In this document: piece after piece, positions 27,200 through 36,878 of the stretch
Layout of the letters: every line of letters begins with the position of its first letter
Position numbering within the stretch: position 1 is the first letter of the stretch
Origin: Bacteroidales bacterium
Lineage (GTDB): Bacteria > Bacteroidota > Bacteroidia > Bacteroidales > UBA932
Length of the DNA stretch: 64,000 nt
Assembly (NCBI GenBank): GCA_017527415.1
Contig: JAFXQA010000012.1
Coordinates: 1-64,000, forward strand
Reading direction: 5' to 3'
Made by a program: the position numbers and the translations under genes
Notes under the pieces: generated by a model
Database searches by the model: none
What the model was told of the DNA's origin: nothing
Seen by the model: only the letters and a program-made list of their open reading frames with translations

Positions 27200-27511
27200 A
27201 TGCAATATTCATTAGATATTTATGGTAATAAAGCTGATTTGTTGCTCGATATCCTTTCCATGAACTGCAGGAAACGCAGGCTCGAGAAAGGGCTGAGCAG
27301 AAAACATCTCTCCGAAATCAGCGACGTTCCTGCGCCAACGATAGCCAAGTTTGAGCAAACAGGAAAAATATCTCTGGAGTCTTTTTCAAGGATTGCTGAC
27401 AGCCTTGGTTATTATGATGAGTTGTATAAGGTCTTTCTGGAGCCAAAATATAAAACCATCGAGGAGCTTGAAACCATACAGAGGAATTATAGCCGCAGCA
27501 AAGGAAGATGA
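27200..27511 (+). CDS. hipB: HipB-like antitoxin, XRE-family regulator
   Basis: 103 residues. An HTH_3 domain spans about residues 15-72: 'LSMNCRKRRLEKGLSRKHLSEISDVPAPTIAKFEQTGKISLESFSRIADSLG', with the recognition helix in 'PAPTIAKFEQ'. A charged C-terminal tail ('KTIEELETIQRNYSRSKGR') could contact the toxin. Its stop overlaps the next gene by ATGA, the classic antitoxin-toxin arrangement. Likely represses its own promoter through the palindrome at 27137-27156. Confidence 0.85.
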   Translation: MQYSLDIYGNKADLLLDILSMNCRKRRLEKGLSRKHLSEISDVPAPTIAKFEQTGKISLESFSRIADSLGYYDELYKVFLEPKYKTIEELETIQRNYSRSKGR

Positions 27512-28632
27512 AAGACATTATAAAAACGACGGTTACTTATCATGGACGGAATGTAGGAGTGATTCTTCGAACTCCGGACCAAAGAAACTGTGTATTCGAA
27601 TATGATAAGTCCTGGATTGCGGAAGGTTTCTCCGTCTCTCCTATCGAGCTTCCGTTGAAAGAGGGGTTGTTTTTTGGCGATGAAAACTATCTCGATGGTG
27701 CATTTTATGTTTTTGAAGATAGTATGCCTGATGGTTATGGCCTGTATCTTCTTGACAAAATGCTGAAAAAGGAAGGATGTTCACTTAAAGAATTGTCCCC
27801 TTTACAGCGCTTGTCGTTGGTGGGACCGGCTGGAATGGGTGCTTTGGAGTACTCCCCAAAGGAGTTCCTGAAACAACCTGTCCTTAAAATGGAGGATGTG
27901 GATTTCGACGACCTGCAACTGAAGGCCCTGGATATATTCTCCGATAAAAGTACTACAGATCCTTCTTTGTTGTATTACAATAGCAGTAATTCCGGAGGAG
28001 CCCGCCCGAAAGTCGTTGTAAGGCAAAAGGATGGTTCGAGCTGGATTGTAAAGTTCCGCCATACCTATGATCCTGAAGATGTGGGTATTACCGAATACCG
28101 GTACATGAAGGTTGCTCAAGATTGTGGAATAAAAGTCGCGCGTCCGGGTCTTGTCAGGGGGAAGTATTATGCCTGTCAGAGATTTGATATAGAGAACGGA
28201 ATTAGACTGCACACAGTAACAGCGGCTGCCCTTATGAAAACGGATTTCCGTGTCCAGACGGCGGATTACAGCAACCTGCTGGCGCTGACCGGTTATCTTA
28301 CTCAGGACCCGGCGCAGGTAGAGCAGATGTTCCGCCTGATGGTCTTCAACATCGTGTCGCTCAACAAAGACGACCATGCTAAGAACTTCAGCTTCATTTA
28401 CCGCGAGCCCGCAGGCTGGGAGCTCGCTCCCGCATACGACCTGTCGTTCTCCCCCGAAGGAACTCGCGGGGAGCATTCCACGTCCATAATGTACAAGGGA
28501 AATCCTTCCCTGGAAGATGTCCTCAAGGCCGGCACCGGCATCCGTATTCCAAAAAAACAATGCCTGGAAATCATCGAAGAAATCCAGGCAGTGTGTGGAA
28601 AGGAATTGGACAGGACTGAAAATCTTCTATAG
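27508..28632 (+). CDS. hipA: HipA-like serine/threonine kinase toxin
   Basis: 374 residues. The N-terminal HipA_N subdomain ('TYHGRNVGVILRTPD', 'FEDSMPDGYGLYLLDKML', 'LVGPAGMGALEY') precedes the kinase core. The core has a glycine-rich loop 'SSNSGGARPKVVV' near residue 161, 'WIVKFRHTYDPEDVGITEYRYMKVA', catalytic 'LNKDDHAKNFSF' near 286, and 'APAYDLSFSP' as the metal-binding (DFG-like) aspartate. E. coli HipA phosphorylates glutamyl-tRNA synthetase; the target here is unknown. The gene's first two thirds are AT-rich, and the last third from about 28250 is host-like in composition. It ends 5 nt from the convergent receptor gene. Confidence 0.88.
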   Translation: MKDIIKTTVTYHGRNVGVILRTPDQRNCVFEYDKSWIAEGFSVSPIELPLKEGLFFGDENYLDGAFYVFEDSMPDGYGLYLLDKMLKKEGCSLKELSPLQRLSLVGPAGMGALEYSPKEFLKQPVLKMEDVDFDDLQLKALDIFSDKSTTDPSLLYYNSSNSGGARPKVVVRQKDGSSWIVKFRHTYDPEDVGITEYRYMKVAQDCGIKVARPGLVRGKYYACQRFDIENGIRLHTVTAAALMKTDFRVQTADYSNLLALTGYLTQDPAQVEQMFRLMVFNIVSLNKDDHAKNFSFIYREPAGWELAPAYDLSFSPEGTRGEHSTSIMYKGNPSLEDVLKAGTGIRIPKKQCLEIIEEIQAVCGKELDRTENLL

Positions 28633-28637
28633 CCCGG

Positions 28638-30734
28638 TTAGAATTCCACCCGGTAGCTGAAGCTCGGGAGAATCGGGAACAGGGAGATCTGTTTACAGAC
28701 CTTATCTTCTGTATCGTAATAGACAGCGAAGGGGTTGTGCCTGTTCAGTACATTGTATATCCCCACATTTAGAACGGAAGGATGCACCGCTTTCTTGAAG
28801 CGCATGAAGACTCCGGCATCCATGCGAATGTATGCGGGCATGGTGTAGTTGTTAATCGTTCCGGAAAACACACTCATGGGAACGGAAGAATTGCCAAAAA
28901 AGTCGAAGGTGCTCAGTTCTCCCTCGGGTACGGTTTCCTTGAGGCCGGACTGATATGTGAAGAACGCGGAAAATCCCATCTCACGCTCGTTATCTTCTCT
29001 TAAAACGTATTCTGCGCCAACGTTCAGTATATGCCTCCGGTCAAATTTTGCCGGGAAGATCTCATCATTGTTGATGCCCGGGAATCTCCTGTCGGTTTTC
29101 GACCATGTATAGGCCACCCTGCCGGAGAGTGAAGCGGAATGATACTCATAGAGAAACTCCGCCCCATAGGACCATCCGTCTCCTACTACGATATTGTTTT
29201 CCCATCCTGCCAAGGAGGGGGAAAACAGAGAGGCGGCATCTTCGAAATATGCCAGATTCCACAGGCGCTTATAGAATGCTCCGGCCGTAATAGAATTATT
29301 CCCAAAAGAAGAGAACAAGCCGGAATAGCCCTGCGCCGTATGCTCGGGTGCGATTCTGATGTCGGAAGGAACGAGCATGTCGATGGACCATCCCATCGGA
29401 ATGCCTTCCAGGACATGATTGTACATGGTCAGATAGTCCAGGGTCGCCTCAAGGCCGAAGTGCTTTCCGAAGAACTTCCTTGCCGAGAAGCTGGCAGAAG
29501 GAGAAGGAATGACACGGAACCCATCGTCGGACGTCCTGTCTGGGTATAGCATGGCGGCAATCCTTCCGGCGGCCTTGACTTCGTATTTCCCTTTCCTGCG
29601 CCAGATTTCCTGTATATGGGCGACTGCGGAAAGCCGGTATTTATAATTGCCGTTCATTACGGATGCCTTCGGCACAATGACCCCTGGCCCGTCGATATGG
29701 ATCGTAGATCCCGGAGAGTACCGGTCGAGTCGTATCTTCGCACCGCGGGAAACGCTCTTTCTTCTGCTCAAACGTTTCTCTATCAAAATGCGGTACTCTA
29801 GCTCATCCAGGGCGCTGCGTATGGCCAGGGCGTTTTCGGTGTCGTCGTTGACATATGATGCCTGCATCCCGGAATAGCGGTTAAACGACAGCCCACGAGT
29901 GTCCTTCGAGCCGTCTTTATAGGTTCTCTCCCTCCACCAGTTGAGGATCAGGTTCGCCCAACGGGCGGAATTGTCGGTCGCGGAGCCATACGAATACCTG
30001 TATGCATCCAGGCTGTTGAAGAAAGACAGGTAATTCTTCGTATTGGCATCCTTCACGGTAGACATCTTCAAGAATATGTCGTATACTCCGGTTGAAAGGT
30101 CCTTCAGTTCAGAGGAGGCAAGGCCCTTCAGGGCATACCATTCAAGCTGAGCCGGAGAAATGCGGGCTGCCGCGAACAGGCTTGTATTATTGTCTAGAAT
30201 TCTTTTGCCGGCGCTCCCTCCAAGCATAAAACTGCTTGCAGATGCATTCCCTTTCAGCGAATTGAAAAACTCGTCCGTCGTTTTTACCCGTACGTGGGAT
30301 GCGGTAAGGTTGTCTTCATCGGAAGAAAAACCGCCGATTGCAATGTCGATGTTGTCTACAATCTCTGGAGAGTACACGGATGTGAGCCCGAAGAGATGTC
30401 CCGACCCGTAAACCGGGATGTCATCTAACGTGAGCATGTTGCCCCCAAGGTTACCTCCGCGGGCAAAATACGCGTTGCCGCCTTCGATTCCCATGGATAT
30501 GCCCGGAAGCGTCTGCACGTACTTAACAGCATCCTTTTCTCCAATTGCACTTACCGTGCGGCCTATAGAAGCATGGTTGAGATTGTGGCGCCCTGGTTCT
30601 ACCTTGTGCATCAACGATTCCGTTATGGTGGACTCCCTTAATGTGTCCCGCACGTCCTGTGCGGAACACGGGATTCTACGAACGGACACTAATACAAAGA
30701 ATGCTACAAATATGTATTGTTTATAGTTGAACAT
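28638..30734 (-). CDS. TonB-dependent outer-membrane receptor
   Basis: 698 residues. Signal peptide near 'VRRIPCSAQ'. A plug domain is visible ('SIGRTVSAIGEKDAVKYVQTLPGI', 'GNAYFARGGNLGGNMLTLDDIPVYGSGHLFGL', 'VDNIDIAIGGF'), followed by a beta barrel ending in aromatic 'SFSYRVEF'. It lacks the N-terminal carboxypeptidase-like domain of SusC proteins. Receptors of this type are often encoded with DUF4249 lipoproteins, and one lies two genes upstream. It is the last gene of the minus-strand locus, so it is probably an importer for a product of the proteases encoded upstream. The substrate is unknown. Confidence 0.85.
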   Translation of the reverse strand: MFNYKQYIFVAFFVLVSVRRIPCSAQDVRDTLRESTITESLMHKVEPGRHNLNHASIGRTVSAIGEKDAVKYVQTLPGISMGIEGGNAYFARGGNLGGNMLTLDDIPVYGSGHLFGLTSVYSPEIVDNIDIAIGGFSSDEDNLTASHVRVKTTDEFFNSLKGNASASSFMLGGSAGKRILDNNTSLFAAARISPAQLEWYALKGLASSELKDLSTGVYDIFLKMSTVKDANTKNYLSFFNSLDAYRYSYGSATDNSARWANLILNWWRERTYKDGSKDTRGLSFNRYSGMQASYVNDDTENALAIRSALDELEYRILIEKRLSRRKSVSRGAKIRLDRYSPGSTIHIDGPGVIVPKASVMNGNYKYRLSAVAHIQEIWRRKGKYEVKAAGRIAAMLYPDRTSDDGFRVIPSPSASFSARKFFGKHFGLEATLDYLTMYNHVLEGIPMGWSIDMLVPSDIRIAPEHTAQGYSGLFSSFGNNSITAGAFYKRLWNLAYFEDAASLFSPSLAGWENNIVVGDGWSYGAEFLYEYHSASLSGRVAYTWSKTDRRFPGINNDEIFPAKFDRRHILNVGAEYVLREDNEREMGFSAFFTYQSGLKETVPEGELSTFDFFGNSSVPMSVFSGTINNYTMPAYIRMDAGVFMRFKKAVHPSVLNVGIYNVLNRHNPFAVYYDTEDKVCKQISLFPILPSFSYRVEF

Positions 30735-30776
30735 TTATAAACATTCTTCAGGCAGAAAAGTGTTGGGACACATTGA

Positions 30777-32336
30777 TCATATTCCATAATACGAAAAATA
30801 TGCATTCAATTTATTCTCAATAAGTGGATAAAACAGATTTGCTTTACATTGAGAAACAGTATTGCAAGTTGAGATGGTGGTTTCAATATCTAGGATGCCA
30901 AATTCGTTGATGTCGTCATATAGCTTCGTGGAATCATTCTGTCCTTGATTATAGTCATCAATCAAGTCTATAAATAGAGGGGAATACCAATAATATGGAG
31001 TTTGACTAACAGGAGACCAATCTTGTCGCCAATTGTTGTTAATGACTTCTGTAGAATCTGTTTTGACGTATCCTTTAGAGAGATAATATTGCTCTCCCAA
31101 ATACCAGCCCATAAAACTGCCATAAGATTCTATTAGCAAAGTATCAACTTGTCCAAAAGAGTTGTCGTTGTTATTGTGATGGTGATATTTATGTCTTATA
31201 TGACCTAGTTCGTGAAGAACAGCTGAAATAACGTCGTTGCAGCCAATTGCATTATTATAGATGGTGACATCTTTCCCAAAAATGAATGATGTTTTACCGT
31301 CCACTCCCGGCATACTGCTAAACAAGGAGTGAACCAAAACACCGGTTTCGTTTGTGCCAATAAAAGAAGAATACGGATTAGACGCATAGTGATAATAGTC
31401 TAGAGCTCTATGTATCTCAAACTCTTTGGCCGTTGAGACCATGTTAAACGTATAAGTGCCGCTATTAAATGAATTAGGCCAAAGAACTCCCACATAGCCT
31501 AAAGAGACATGGATTGGTGTTGCTGCTTCTCTGGCGATTGTCCATTTTGTATTATTGAGTGTGGCATACACATACATGGAGGGGTAATCGGAAGGGTCAA
31601 CCCCTACAAGGAAAGGGTCAATATAGACTCTTCCAGTGGAATTTGTATATTGTGTGCCAGTTACATAGCCGTTTGTTATGTGGACCGATAGTTTATTTAA
31701 TGGTAGATAAGTTCCCAAAAAACCATCATACGTTCTAAAACGTGCGGGATATAAATCTTGTATTATCTCCGCTTTTGTTGATGGTTCAGGCATTTCTTTG
31801 GCAATTGGCACATACAATTGGAAACATTCTTCGTATTCAATATTATCGGGGAAAGGTTTATTGAGAGGCCATATAACATACATTATGGGCATTTGAACAA
31901 CTTCGGGGCCAGATTCATTGTCAGTATTAAGTAGAATATATGGACTTACTTCTGGATATACAGGAATGCTTATCTCTTTTGCCACTGTTTGAATATTCGG
32001 AGGAGCCGGAATAAACCCGAAGGGGATATACGATATCCCCGCGTCCTCAATGCTGCTAATATACTGTTGCTCGCTAATGTCCTTGGGATAAACCTTAATG
32101 GCACGATGATTGGGTTCGTTGCCGGTGCGAGTATAATCAAAATGAGAGGGTTGTAATACCAGTTCGGTTCCCTCGTGATAACACAAATCATCTAAGGATT
32201 CAATGCCAGATTTTGATAGTAGCGTATTATAATCAAGATTATCACATACTGATGACATAACACGCTTATTGTCAAGCGAACAACTTACAAAGCAGAGAAT
32301 TGTTAGAACAAATAATATAGAACGATGTTTAATCAT
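30777..32336 (-). CDS. Lipoprotein with HExxH zinc-protease motif
   Basis: 519 residues. Lipobox 'LCFVSCSLDN' (Cys about 20). 'SAVLHELGHIRHKYHHH' near residue 374 is an HExxH zinc site. 'LLIESYGSFMGWY' 27 residues after the first His supplies a plausible third ligand (gluzincin-type Glu402). I do not recognise the remaining sequence. The gene is markedly AT-richer than its flanks, suggesting recent acquisition. With the M6 protease upstream and two TonB-dependent receptors in the locus, a role in degrading a surface-bound protein is plausible but inferred. Confidence 0.65.
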   Translation of the reverse strand: MIKHRSILFVLTILCFVSCSLDNKRVMSSVCDNLDYNTLLSKSGIESLDDLCYHEGTELVLQPSHFDYTRTGNEPNHRAIKVYPKDISEQQYISSIEDAGISYIPFGFIPAPPNIQTVAKEISIPVYPEVSPYILLNTDNESGPEVVQMPIMYVIWPLNKPFPDNIEYEECFQLYVPIAKEMPEPSTKAEIIQDLYPARFRTYDGFLGTYLPLNKLSVHITNGYVTGTQYTNSTGRVYIDPFLVGVDPSDYPSMYVYATLNNTKWTIAREAATPIHVSLGYVGVLWPNSFNSGTYTFNMVSTAKEFEIHRALDYYHYASNPYSSFIGTNETGVLVHSLFSSMPGVDGKTSFIFGKDVTIYNNAIGCNDVISAVLHELGHIRHKYHHHNNNDNSFGQVDTLLIESYGSFMGWYLGEQYYLSKGYVKTDSTEVINNNWRQDWSPVSQTPYYWYSPLFIDLIDDYNQGQNDSTKLYDDINEFGILDIETTISTCNTVSQCKANLFYPLIENKLNAYFSYYGI

Positions 32337-32356
32337 AACGATGATTTTTAATACTA

Positions 32357-33322
32357 TTACAAAACAGTGAAGTCGTGCCGAACAGATATAGAGTATTGAT
32401 AGTATACTGCCCCAAATATACCGTGCCCGCCATTGATATTGTTAACAGATTCACGGTCGAACATGCTGAACATTAGGTCATAGTTATTCATTTCCCGCTT
32501 TTTGCAGTACCGTAGATAATCTGCATATGAATCGGATACAAAAGCAGCATTCCATACACTGCCATCTTTATCCGGCGGAGACACGATAAATGCCTTGTTA
32601 GTATTCAAACCATAATCTTCAAGTTCCTTTTGCGGGATTCCACAGGAATAGTCCCCGTCATGACGGATGATAACCATTTGTTTATAACTACTGCCTCTTT
32701 TCACGCGCTTTCCCTCAAATGACGAAACAACACCCCCGGATGAATGAGTGGCATATTCAAAATACCAATAAATATCGTCAGAGGAGAAATAATGCTCACT
32801 CAGTGTTACTGCATCAGCCCCGGAATGATTGGTCCAGATAGAAGATCCGTCATCCGGGGAATCGCTAAATAGTACAATATTACACGATTGCTCGTATGGT
32901 TTTCGCTCTAAATACTTATAAACAGCGAACCACGGTGCTTTCCAATCTGCTCTGCACCACATTCCCGATATTTCAAGATTTTCCGGAAACACAGTTTCCG
33001 CCCATGTTTTTTTTTCAAGGGCTTCTATCTCGAGCCGGTACAGGTAACCATGCTGGGGCGAAAGGGTGGTTTCATAAATGCCGTTACCCACATGGACGAA
33101 ACGGAAAGTGTCCCTGTTTCGTAATATCCATGCCTTTGCATTTTCAATCGGCTGATCTCCCACTCCCAGGCCCCCGTCAATCCGGGAAAGTTTAAGGGTT
33201 TGTTTATCCCCTTTTTCCAGGATGCAATATACACCAATGCCCTCTTCAGCCGGGCTCATGTCGATAGTTTCAACGCAGGCTGCCAGAGAGAAGAGGGCAA
33301 GGATGGGTAAGAACCGGGACAT
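32357..33322 (-). CDS. DUF4249-like surface lipoprotein
   Basis: 321 residues. Lipobox 'FSLAACVETI' (Cys about 16). An N-terminal Ig-like part ('GIGVYCILEKGDKQTLKLSRIDGG', 'PIENAKAWILRNRDTFRFV', 'GIYETTLSPQHGYLYRLEIEA') and the C-terminal 'GGHGIFGAVYYQYS' follow the DUF4249 pattern. These lipoproteins accompany non-SusC TonB-dependent receptors and probably serve as surface partners. It starts 1 nt after the M6 protease stop, so translation is likely coupled. It is AT-richer than the protease gene. Confidence 0.7.
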   Translation of the reverse strand: MSRFLPILALFSLAACVETIDMSPAEEGIGVYCILEKGDKQTLKLSRIDGGLGVGDQPIENAKAWILRNRDTFRFVHVGNGIYETTLSPQHGYLYRLEIEALEKKTWAETVFPENLEISGMWCRADWKAPWFAVYKYLERKPYEQSCNIVLFSDSPDDGSSIWTNHSGADAVTLSEHYFSSDDIYWYFEYATHSSGGVVSSFEGKRVKRGSSYKQMVIIRHDGDYSCGIPQKELEDYGLNTNKAFIVSPPDKDGSVWNAAFVSDSYADYLRYCKKREMNNYDLMFSMFDRESVNNINGGHGIFGAVYYQYSISVRHDFTVL

Positions 33323-33323
33323 G

Positions 33324-35894
33324 CTATAGAACTTCTATAACCTGCTCGATTTCTTCGATGTTGCCGTCGGGGTAGGTGACTACCGCCTTAACGGTATGGG
33401 TGCCGGAGGCAGAGAGGGTTATGGCTTCGCCGGAGACGGGCTGGTCGTCATAGAACCATGCGACGGAGGTCGGGGTGCCGCCTACGCTGTCGTCCACGAA
33501 GGTGAGGGGGAAGGTGCTGCCGTTGGCGTATTTACCGTCGGCGGACCTGCTGATCACCCTGATACCGACACCGGAGAAGGGGGATACTATCTGTGTGAGG
33601 TTCGCATCGATGATGAAGTTGTACCCTACGTCCGTCCAGTCTTCCAAGGCTCCGCCCGTTGTCATGAAGGCTCCCCTTATCATTCCGCCGCCGTTTACGC
33701 CATCCTCAGCGTCAACGCTCATCCAATACTGTTCCTTGATGTCCTTTACGGCGTATCCGATAAACACGTTCTGTCCTGAAGGAATGGTGATTCCTGCATC
33801 GGAAACGTCGATAGTCTGCATTCTCTTGTAAACAGGAGAAGTGACGGTCTTTGTAAGGACGCGGCTGCTTCCGAAATCAACGAATACGTCAACCTGTGCA
33901 GGGGCCTCTCCGGAACCGTTCATATGGAAGGATATGCTTTCGAGGTTGTATCCGACATAAGGCTTAAGTTCGTTGGCATAATACAGGGTCGCAAGCGTGG
34001 CCGAGTATGAGTCGGCCTGTTGGGAATAACCGATTGCGCCTTCAGCGCCAGTGTTCTTCGAGAGCGTGGCGGGTTTACCCTCTGAATAGTTGTACATTAC
34101 GACATCCTGCGTGGCTGCACCTCCGTTGGTTTTGATGGAGAAGTGTTCGGTATTGAACATGTCTTTGCTGAAGACGATCTCGAGATTTTTGCTTCCAAAG
34201 CCGGGAATATCAACCTCGTATTTGCCGTCCGCGTCGGTACGCACTGAATATTTCGACGCTTTCTTCAAATCTTTCAGGCTGATGAAGGTGCGCTGTTTGA
34301 GAGATTGCACCGCAGGATCGTCCGCAAGGGAAACTTCTACGAGTACTCCTTCCACGGGGTTGCCTGAAGAATCGACCGCCTTCCCGCCCAGTAGCAGGGA
34401 GTTGGGCGCCTCCAGATCGAGGTCTACCGTGCCGTTGGAATAGCTGATGTTGGAAAGGACGAAACGCGTCTTGAGTGAAGCCCAGTCGGTACCCTCGAAC
34501 GTTGTGGTGCCGGTGGTGCCGGGATAGAGCATGTCGTTGTAGTTGCTGTAGCTATTTTTGGGAAGCTCCAGATAGTAGCATGGATGCACGGAATAAGCGT
34601 TGATATCGTTGCTGCTCCAAAGCCTTACAGCCGTAGTCTCGCCCACACGGTTATTCGACATGTCCACATGGTACACCAGCATGCCTCCTACGGGCTGATC
34701 CGAAGAGTAGATCTTGATTTTGGAATCCCATCCGCTGCCGTCGCGCACTTCGTAGAGGAAGAACTCGCCTTCGGTGGATGTAGGGGTCATAGCGCCCTGA
34801 TTCTCATATACGGGGCCAAGGGTCTTGTGTCCGCTTTCCTTCCACCAGGGAATCTCGGCCCAGCCCAGCATATATCTTTCCATAATGCTGAGGTAGGGGG
34901 GCGTGCGGCCGTTATTGTTGTAGTTGCCGCTACACATGAGGGAGAAGTGGTACACGTCGCTGGCGCTTCCGTTCTTCTCGTAGTCTACGTCGTAGAAATC
35001 CGGCAGGCCGAGAACGTGACCGAACTCGTGGCAGAAGGTGCCGATGCCGGCCATGGTAGGGGCGGCGCCAGTCGTGCTGGGGGCACCCTTGTATTCGGAT
35101 GAGCAGGCATAAGAATAAACCTTTACACCGTCAAATCCGTTCTCCCTGGGATTCAGCCCGCCGGCATGGGGCCAGATGGTGTCCTCGCCGCCTTGTTCCG
35201 CTTCATTGTGTCCGGCATAGTAGAAGTAGACGTTGTCCACATAGCCGTCGTGGTCGTTGTCGTAATCAGCGAAATTGACAAGTCCCTGGTCGTGTGCGAT
35301 ATGACATGCTTCCGAGAAGAGTCCATCGGGATCTGTGTCCTGGTTGTTATGATCAGGGTCGTTCTTTCCATACTCGGCGTATCCCTTGGAAACCTTGATA
35401 GGACCAACCACGTCGAAGACAGGATCGAACTGATGGGTGGAGTTCTCATAATAGTAGTCGTAGACGGAACCTGTGCCTCCGTTCTGCGAATATCCCCTTT
35501 CGTTCAGCATGGCGTAGAACGCTTCCTGGGGGTTCTCGACGGTAAACTGAAGGTCATCGAATTCGACGAGGATAACAAGGAACTTGTTCTGTCCCATGCT
35601 GATAGAACTCTTGCGGGTGCCATTGCCGCGAAGGACTGGCCTGACGGCGCGTAACTTGGATGCGGAAACGCTGCGGACCGGCAGCGAAGCCCTGCGGTAG
35701 AAGCCGTCACGGCTTTTCGCCACAACGTTGCCGTTCATGGTCATGTAGTGATAATTCTCGTCACCGTGAAGCTGGATGGTAACAACGCTTCCGTCCGGCT
35801 GGCGATGTTTGACAGGCCAGGGATATGCCGGAACGGCATAGGACATAACGCAGGATGCGAAGGACAAAACCAGTGCAAATAACAATTTCTTCAT
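33324..35894 (-). CDS. Secreted M6-family metalloprotease, multidomain
   Basis: 856 residues. The signal peptide ends near 'VMSYAVPAY'. An InhA-type M6 catalytic domain (about residues 90-420) has 'FLVILVEFDD', 'DADGLFSEA'-like calcium-type loops, and zinc motif 'FCHEFGHVLGLPDFYDVD' near 290, with a C-terminal 'GMLVYHVD'. A carboxypeptidase-regulatory-like domain follows ('LLLGGKAVDSSGNPVEGVLVEV', about 500-600), then a lectin-like beta-sandwich, then an Ig-like end ('VAWFYDDQPVSGEAITLSASGTHTVKAVV'). It hydrolyses proteins outside the cell or at the surface. The substrate is unknown. It lies between a BACON-like lipoprotein and a DUF4249 lipoprotein in one transcript. Confidence 0.88.
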   Translation of the reverse strand: MKKLLFALVLSFASCVMSYAVPAYPWPVKHRQPDGSVVTIQLHGDENYHYMTMNGNVVAKSRDGFYRRASLPVRSVSASKLRAVRPVLRGNGTRKSSISMGQNKFLVILVEFDDLQFTVENPQEAFYAMLNERGYSQNGGTGSVYDYYYENSTHQFDPVFDVVGPIKVSKGYAEYGKNDPDHNNQDTDPDGLFSEACHIAHDQGLVNFADYDNDHDGYVDNVYFYYAGHNEAEQGGEDTIWPHAGGLNPRENGFDGVKVYSYACSSEYKGAPSTTGAAPTMAGIGTFCHEFGHVLGLPDFYDVDYEKNGSASDVYHFSLMCSGNYNNNGRTPPYLSIMERYMLGWAEIPWWKESGHKTLGPVYENQGAMTPTSTEGEFFLYEVRDGSGWDSKIKIYSSDQPVGGMLVYHVDMSNNRVGETTAVRLWSSNDINAYSVHPCYYLELPKNSYSNYNDMLYPGTTGTTTFEGTDWASLKTRFVLSNISYSNGTVDLDLEAPNSLLLGGKAVDSSGNPVEGVLVEVSLADDPAVQSLKQRTFISLKDLKKASKYSVRTDADGKYEVDIPGFGSKNLEIVFSKDMFNTEHFSIKTNGGAATQDVVMYNYSEGKPATLSKNTGAEGAIGYSQQADSYSATLATLYYANELKPYVGYNLESISFHMNGSGEAPAQVDVFVDFGSSRVLTKTVTSPVYKRMQTIDVSDAGITIPSGQNVFIGYAVKDIKEQYWMSVDAEDGVNGGGMIRGAFMTTGGALEDWTDVGYNFIIDANLTQIVSPFSGVGIRVISRSADGKYANGSTFPLTFVDDSVGGTPTSVAWFYDDQPVSGEAITLSASGTHTVKAVVTYPDGNIEEIEQVIEVL

Positions 35895-35906
35895 AGCTCT
35901 TCCTCC

Positions 35907-36869
35907 TTATTTCTTAATCACATAGCAGACATCCCCGTCGAGGAGCCATACCATATTGTCTTTAACCTGGAACACCTTGGTATTCACATCGCTGGAATAA
36001 GGAAGGTCCTTTGTCCAGTTCTGGAACATGGAGAAGGACACATCGTCGCCGGCAGCAAAACTGGACGGCAGTCCGCGAAGCAGTACGAACCTGTTCTTGT
36101 CCGGTGCTATCATGCGGAAGTCTGCGGTGCCGTCGGTCTTGCGAAGGACGGATACCTGATGGGCCAGGGGCTCGAAAGCGACATTCGCTCCCTGCCTGTC
36201 ATAGTTGTAAAGGCCATAAGTCTGGCCGAGGATGGAGCTGGGCTCCTGGGTGACGGAAACCTTGAATACGAGGTCGCCGCTGGTTACGACTGCAATTCCG
36301 TTGAGCGGATCCGTGCTGAAATTCGGCATGTCCGCACTGAAAACCACACTCGTGATTATATTCGCCTGACCCTCGTTCGGCTCTGCCTTGAACCAGGTAA
36401 CCTTGCTGCCGTTGGTGTCTTCGCAACTGATGGTCCAGTTGTCGGGAAGCCTCACGGAAAGCGTTTCCGGATTGGTGTCTTTCAGGGTGATTGCCTTTGC
36501 GGGGAACAACTTGGAGGCCGGCTGCTGGGAGAATTCTCCCGTGGCGTCCTTTTTGCCGGCGGTAATGACCAGTTTGCCGGAGCGGTCGGCTTCCGTGTTG
36601 TTGGCGGAAAGCATAATCTTTATTACCGTAACCCCGTTTCCGGCATCGGTGCTGGAAGAGATAGTCGCCCACGGCGCATTCTCTATAGCAGCGTCGAAAG
36701 ACTTGTCGCAGGTTACCTTGAACTGTATTTCATGCCCGTTTCCGGGTTCGGAACTAATCCTTGCAGGGCTGATCTTCAGCACCTCGGGAGTTGGATCCTC
36801 CTTGGGTTCATTACAGCCTGCAAGAAACAATAACGCCGGGATGGCGATAATAAAACCAATATGCTTCAT
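35907..36869 (-). CDS. BACON-like domain lipoprotein
   Basis: 320 residues. Lipobox 'LLFLAGCNEPKED' (Cys about 19). Residues about 30-115 match the BACON/Ig-like pattern ('LKISPARISSEPGNGHEIQFKVTCDKSFDAAIENAPWATI', 'SGKLVITAG'). A second all-beta domain follows ('PETLSVRLPDNWTIS'). The C-terminal quarter ('GQTYGLYNYDRQGANVAFEPLAHQVS') is unassigned. It is separated from the upstream SusCD-lipoprotein unit by an attenuator-like terminator and lies 12 nt before the M6 protease. Likely surface-exposed. The ligand is unknown. Confidence 0.65.
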   Translation of the reverse strand: MKHIGFIIAIPALLFLAGCNEPKEDPTPEVLKISPARISSEPGNGHEIQFKVTCDKSFDAAIENAPWATISSSTDAGNGVTVIKIMLSANNTEADRSGKLVITAGKKDATGEFSQQPASKLFPAKAITLKDTNPETLSVRLPDNWTISCEDTNGSKVTWFKAEPNEGQANIITSVVFSADMPNFSTDPLNGIAVVTSGDLVFKVSVTQEPSSILGQTYGLYNYDRQGANVAFEPLAHQVSVLRKTDGTADFRMIAPDKNRFVLLRGLPSSFAAGDDVSFSMFQNWTKDLPYSSDVNTKVFQVKDNMVWLLDGDVCYVIKK

Positions 36870-36878
36870 GTTTTTATG

